Origin: Allodiplogaster sudhausi
Taxonomy: Eukaryota; Nematoda; Chromadorea; Rhabditida; Diplogasteridae
DNA length: 64,000 bases
Assembly: GCA_945643635.1 (NCBI GenBank)
Contig: CALZFC010000032.1
Location: 1,466,001 to 1,530,000, forward strand
Direction: 5' to 3'
Shown in pieces: positions 60,776-64,000 of this stretch (position 1 is its first letter; each line of letters begins with the position of its first letter). The notes under the pieces were generated by a model that ran no database searches, had not been told where the DNA came from, and saw only the letters and a list, made by a program, of their open reading frames with translations. Position numbers and translations under genes: made by a program.

Positions 60776-60778
60776 TCG

Positions 60779-61014
60779 ATGGAGCAAGCGACGATCGAAA
60801 TGACTCCGCACGCCTCCGTTCGGACGAGTCTTCAAGATTTGTCCAATCGTTCGTTTTTTCCTTACTCTCTTCTCTCACTGATTTCCTCTCTCTCAGAAAC
60901 TTTAAAAAAATCGATTCCAATCAAAAAACTAGGGAGAACGATAGAGAAGGAAAAAGATTTTTTTACTTTAGAATACTGCGCAATTGAGTGCGATTTGTTA
61001 AGAAAGGTGAGATG

Positions 61015-61064
<50 letters not shown>

Positions 61065-61485
61065 AAAGTAGCGTTTGAGAGGCCCGGCAGGTCAGGCTAA
61101 TATATTTGCACTTCAATTCGTTAAATATGACGAATATTTTTTTCTGTGTGTGATGCTCATGCTCAGTTATAAAGAAAAGTTGGGAACGAATCCAAGGAAA
61201 TAGTTAACCTATGTTTTTTTTTCTAGGTGGATAAGTTAATCTTGTCGTAATACATCTATCCAGAAAGTATAATCGATTTTCTTCCATTATATTCCATTCT
61301 GATTGTGAGCAATAGTAGCGGGGTAGAGAATTAGGCACATATGGATGGTATGAGACAACTCATCTTTCACATGCATTTTCGCTTTCTTATAATCTCTCAC
61401 CACTTAAAAAAATATATTTCTCCCTCTCTCTGACATGTCGATAAGATTGACTTGTTTCAGCAGCGCTGGAGGAGCGTCCTGAATC
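60779..61485 (+). CDS. Tentative first two coding exons of the Rh-type gene
   Basis: 60779-60827 (ATG, MEQATIEMTPHASVRT, donor a|gtcttc) and 61461-61485 (after ttgtttcag, ALEERPES, donor c|gtcagt) join in phase with the exon at 62033. That gives an acidic, polar N-terminus before the first membrane helix, as expected for Rh proteins. Other donors downstream of the same ATG are possible, for example at 60976 within gcaattga|gtgcga, which also has the right phase. The GA run at 61012-61070 lies between. The true start remains open. Confidence 0.35.
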
Positions 61486-61814
61486 GTCAGTTTTTTATTA
61501 CATTGAAATTTGGAGAGAGAAAAAAAATCATGTGTTCGTCTCTTTAACTGTCATTATTGATGGAGCACCAAAAAAGATTATGTATATGAATGCTAGATAG
61601 TCCATTTCAAGAACTTTGTCTGGTAATTGAATAATTTAGGAACACATACAGTCGTATTGACTGGAGTGATGATACCTTAACGATTATCTTTAATATTTTC
61701 GCTGTGTACGCATCATCTTATTCAATGTGGTAATACACAAATAATTACTGTTAATAATTATGTTAGGGAGAAATACAGAAAGTGAGAGACGGAGAAAGAG
61801 AGTCTCGTAAAATT

Positions 61815-62030
61815 GAGCCTCCCTCTCTCTACCTCTCCTTCACTCTGACACTTCAATTCTCTCTACCTCTTTCCCTCTCCCCCTCTGTCTCTCTTTCCCT
61901 CCCTCCCTCTCCCTCCCCCTTTCTCGCTTCCCAATTCCTTTCTCCCTCTTTCTCTCTCTTTCTCTCTCTCTCCCTCTCTCTCTCTGTCTCTCTGTCTCTC
62001 TCTCTCTCTCGCTCTCTCTCTCTCTCTTCT
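61815..62030. repeat. (CT)n before the Rh helix-1 exon
   Basis: Interrupted CT array ending at the acceptor tcttctag. It serves as an extreme polypyrimidine tract. The GA array at 61012-61070 lies upstream in the same intron or the preceding one. Confidence 0.85.
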
Positions 62031-62032
62031 AG

Positions 62033-63735
62033 GAACGGCCGCACGTTGTCTGCTCTCAAGAAGCACCAGTTTCCGCTGGTGGTGCTCGTCTTCCATGTCA
62101 TCTTTGTTGTTCTCCTTGCTCTCTTCGCCTCGTACGACCCGAGTGCCATGCCGGGTGGCCTCGACCATCAGCTGCCGCTCGCGAGCAAATACTCAAATAA
62201 GTACTAATAATGTAAAGGAGGTATCCGTGGAATATTAACCTAAGTGTTGTTCAATGTGGATAAGTTCATCTTGGCGCGAAACATTTATCCGAAAAGTTTG
62301 AGCGATTTTCTTTCATTACATTCAGAGCAAAAGTAAGGTGAAATCTGGCGGGTAGAGAATTAGCTACGGAAGGCCAGGGCCGCCCTCCTATTTCACATGC
62401 TCTCTCTACCGAGCGACAGGCAAATTTTTGAGCGCGCGCATTCAAAGTGGATCTCTAGCGCTACTGTATAACTATTCGCCGGATACTTCCTTTAAGGAAC
62501 CTTTATGACGTTAAGACCTTAATGACCTTACATAAGACCTTAGCAAGTTTTAGTAAAACTTCACCTTACAATAAGCTTTCTCTTGAAAGCACGTACTCAA
62601 GTAAGAACTAAGGAATGTTAAGAGCAACCTTAAGACCTTAAGTTCTTAGTGGGACTTCGCCTTAAGTTTCTCTCGCGAGCAAGTGCTCAATTAAGGTGGC
62701 TCAGTTCCCGTGACCTTAGTCCATAAGATCTTGAGACATTAATGCTTTAAGTTTCTTTTTGTGAGAATTCGCCCTTTTTTTCTAGTTATTTTTTGTTGAC
62801 TTATCGATAAATCATGAATCAATAAAGAAAAAGATCGGTATTTACTGTGTTCCAAGACACGCACGTCATGACCTTCCTAGGCTTCACCTTCCTTATGACC
62901 TTCATGAAGCGGTGCGACTCCTTCTCTCTCCTTCACTCGTTATTTTTTTTCTCTCTCTCTCGCTCTCTCTCTTCCTCTGTCTCACTCTCTCTCTCTCTCT
63001 CTCGCCCCTCACTCTTTCCTTATCTCTTTCTCTCTCTTCTCTCTCTTTATCTTTCGCTCCATCACTCTCTCTCTCTCCAGCTACGGTGTCCCGGCCGTCT
63101 CGGACAACCTTCTCCTAGCCTGCTTCTCCATTGAATGGGGAATGGTGTTGCGCGGCTTCCTATCAGATCACTTCGCCGAACATGGCAGCTTCAATATTGG
63201 CATCGATGAGTCAGCGATTAATTAATTAATTTATTTATTAAGCTTAAAAAAATTCAATTTGCAGATTTATAAAAAAAATTTACTGCACGTATCTCGCCTG
63301 AAATTGCACTAATTGTAAGATAACATTGAGGGAAAATAAACGTAGAGGCGTATAGAAAAAAAAGATGTTGTTTTAATTTTAACATTATATATTCTACGTA
63401 TGATACACTTGAGAACACTCTTTTTACAATAAACCAATTACATAAATAAGAATTCTCGAATTCTTTGTTGAGTTTCAGTTATTGAAACAGCAAAATGCAT
63501 AGAAATTAACTCTTGAAAATAAATATTTAAAAAAGTTAAGAAAAAAAAAACTAATTAATGAATCAGCAACTTTAAAAAAAACAGACTCCTGACGGCGGAC
63601 TTCGCAGCTGCGGTCGTGCTCATTTTAATGGGTGCCATGCTCGGGAAGCTGTCGCCCGTGCAGTATCTCATCATGGCACTCATCGAGACGCCCGTCGCAC
63701 TCGCGGTCGAGCATCAACTCGTGCATCGACTTCAT
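62033..63735 (+). CDS. Rh-type ammonium/gas channel protein, 5' part (truncated by window end)
   Basis: Four exons fit in phase: 62033-62200, 62834-62911, 63081-63209 and 63585-63735. The first carries the N-terminal membrane helix (HQFPLVVLVFHVIFVVLLAL then FASYDPS). The second has the family signature FQDTHVMTFLGFTFLMTFMK. The third continues YGVPAVSDNLLLACFSIEWG then MVLRGF, and the fourth has LLTADFAAAVVLILMGAMLG followed by KLSPVQYLIMALIE. This is the conserved order of helices 1-5 of Rh glycoproteins (RHR-1/RHR-2 in Caenorhabditis), which form trimeric ammonia/CO2 channels in the plasma membrane. About 140 residues are visible; the remaining helices lie beyond the window. The acceptor at 62833 (aaaaag) is weak but gives the conserved FQD in frame. 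A CT tract precedes each of exons 1 and 3. Confidence 0.88.
62201..62833. other. Rh intron with decayed CCTTAAG words
   Basis: 62505-62720 contains many degenerate copies of 'accttaagaccttaa'. They resemble, on the other strand, the TTAAGG array at 42740-42930. No exon. Confidence 0.4.
62925..63078. repeat. (CT)n in the Rh intron between 62911 and 63081
   Basis: Nearly the whole 169 bp intron is CT-rich and ends in ctctccag. Confidence 0.85.
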
Positions 63736-63744
63736 GTATGTCTC

Positions 63745-64000
63745 TTTCTTTCTCTAACCCTCTATTTAATTCGTTCGCTCTCACTTTCTATCTCTCTATC
63801 TCTCTATCTCTCTCGCTCTCCATCCCTCTCTCTCTCTATCACTCTCTATCTCCAAATCTCTCTCTCTCTCTCACTATTTCTCTCGCCTCTCACTCATTTG
63901 AAATCAACACCGCAACTTTCTTGGCGTTGTATGCTTTGCTTCGCGCTATCATTTTCACTAACCTAAATACTCTCTCTCTCTCTCTCTCCTCTCTCCCTCT
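63745..64000. repeat. (CT)n after the Rh exon, to the window end
   Basis: CT arrays at 63745-63890 and 63970-64000 in the following intron. The next Rh exon is outside the window. Confidence 0.8.

Noticed and set aside
1..64000. CRISPR arrays, bacterial operons, rRNA genes
   Set aside because: No regularly spaced identical repeats with unique spacers, no ribosome-binding-site pattern and no rRNA-like sequence; the window is spliced eukaryotic DNA.

Overview
The window is nuclear DNA of a nematode, or a close relative. It carries a spliced transthyretin-like (TTR-like) secreted protein gene, a family that is essentially nematode-specific, plus short GT-AG introns mixed with very long ones and no bacterial gene organisation. 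The background is dominated by (GA)n/(CT)n microsatellites. They create most of the long 'RERERE' or 'SLSLSL' open frames, which I do not accept as genes.

Layout. 1-14.5 kb: repeat-rich DNA with no complete gene. It holds two copies of a ~0.9 kb palindromic DNA element (about 1.29-2.1 and 5.35-6.28 kb), a ~2.65 kb imperfect inverted repeat (6.68-9.36 and 11.91-14.54 kb) and broken exon-like fragments. 14.80-15.56 kb: a complete three-exon TTR-like gene (-). 15.6-22.2 kb: tandem and inverted-terminal repeats and more copies of the exon-fragment family. 22.26-56.28 kb: a complete 14-exon ACBD3/GCP60-like gene (-), acyl-CoA-binding domain at the N-terminus and GOLD domain at the C-terminus, about 510 aa. 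Its 13.7 kb intron 6 contains a complete 12-exon F-box/leucine-rich-repeat gene on the opposite strand (29.97-39.34 kb, about 496 aa). Its 11 kb intron 3 is mostly microsatellite. 56.40-57.04 kb: a possible small, previously unrecognised, lysine-rich three-exon gene divergent from ACBD3. 57.62-59.57 kb: a nine-exon gene (-) for a single-pass membrane glycoprotein of unknown family. 60.8-63.74 kb and beyond: the 5' part of an Rh-type ammonium/gas channel gene (+), cut by the window end.

I built all gene models by hand from splice sites. Intron phases and exon lengths close without frameshift in the TTR-like, ACBD3-like, F-box/LRR and membrane-glycoprotein genes and in the four main Rh exons. 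The genes look functionally independent (secretion, Golgi adaptor, SCF-type ubiquitin ligase substrate receptor, membrane proteins); nothing resembles an operon.

The most interesting signals are F-box introns with (GA)n just inside the donor and (CT)n just before the acceptor, which could pair and bridge the splice sites; a segmental-duplication family that shares the 3' end and flank of the ACBD3-like gene; minisatellites that start exactly at splice donors; and a triplicated splice acceptor in the TTR-like gene.
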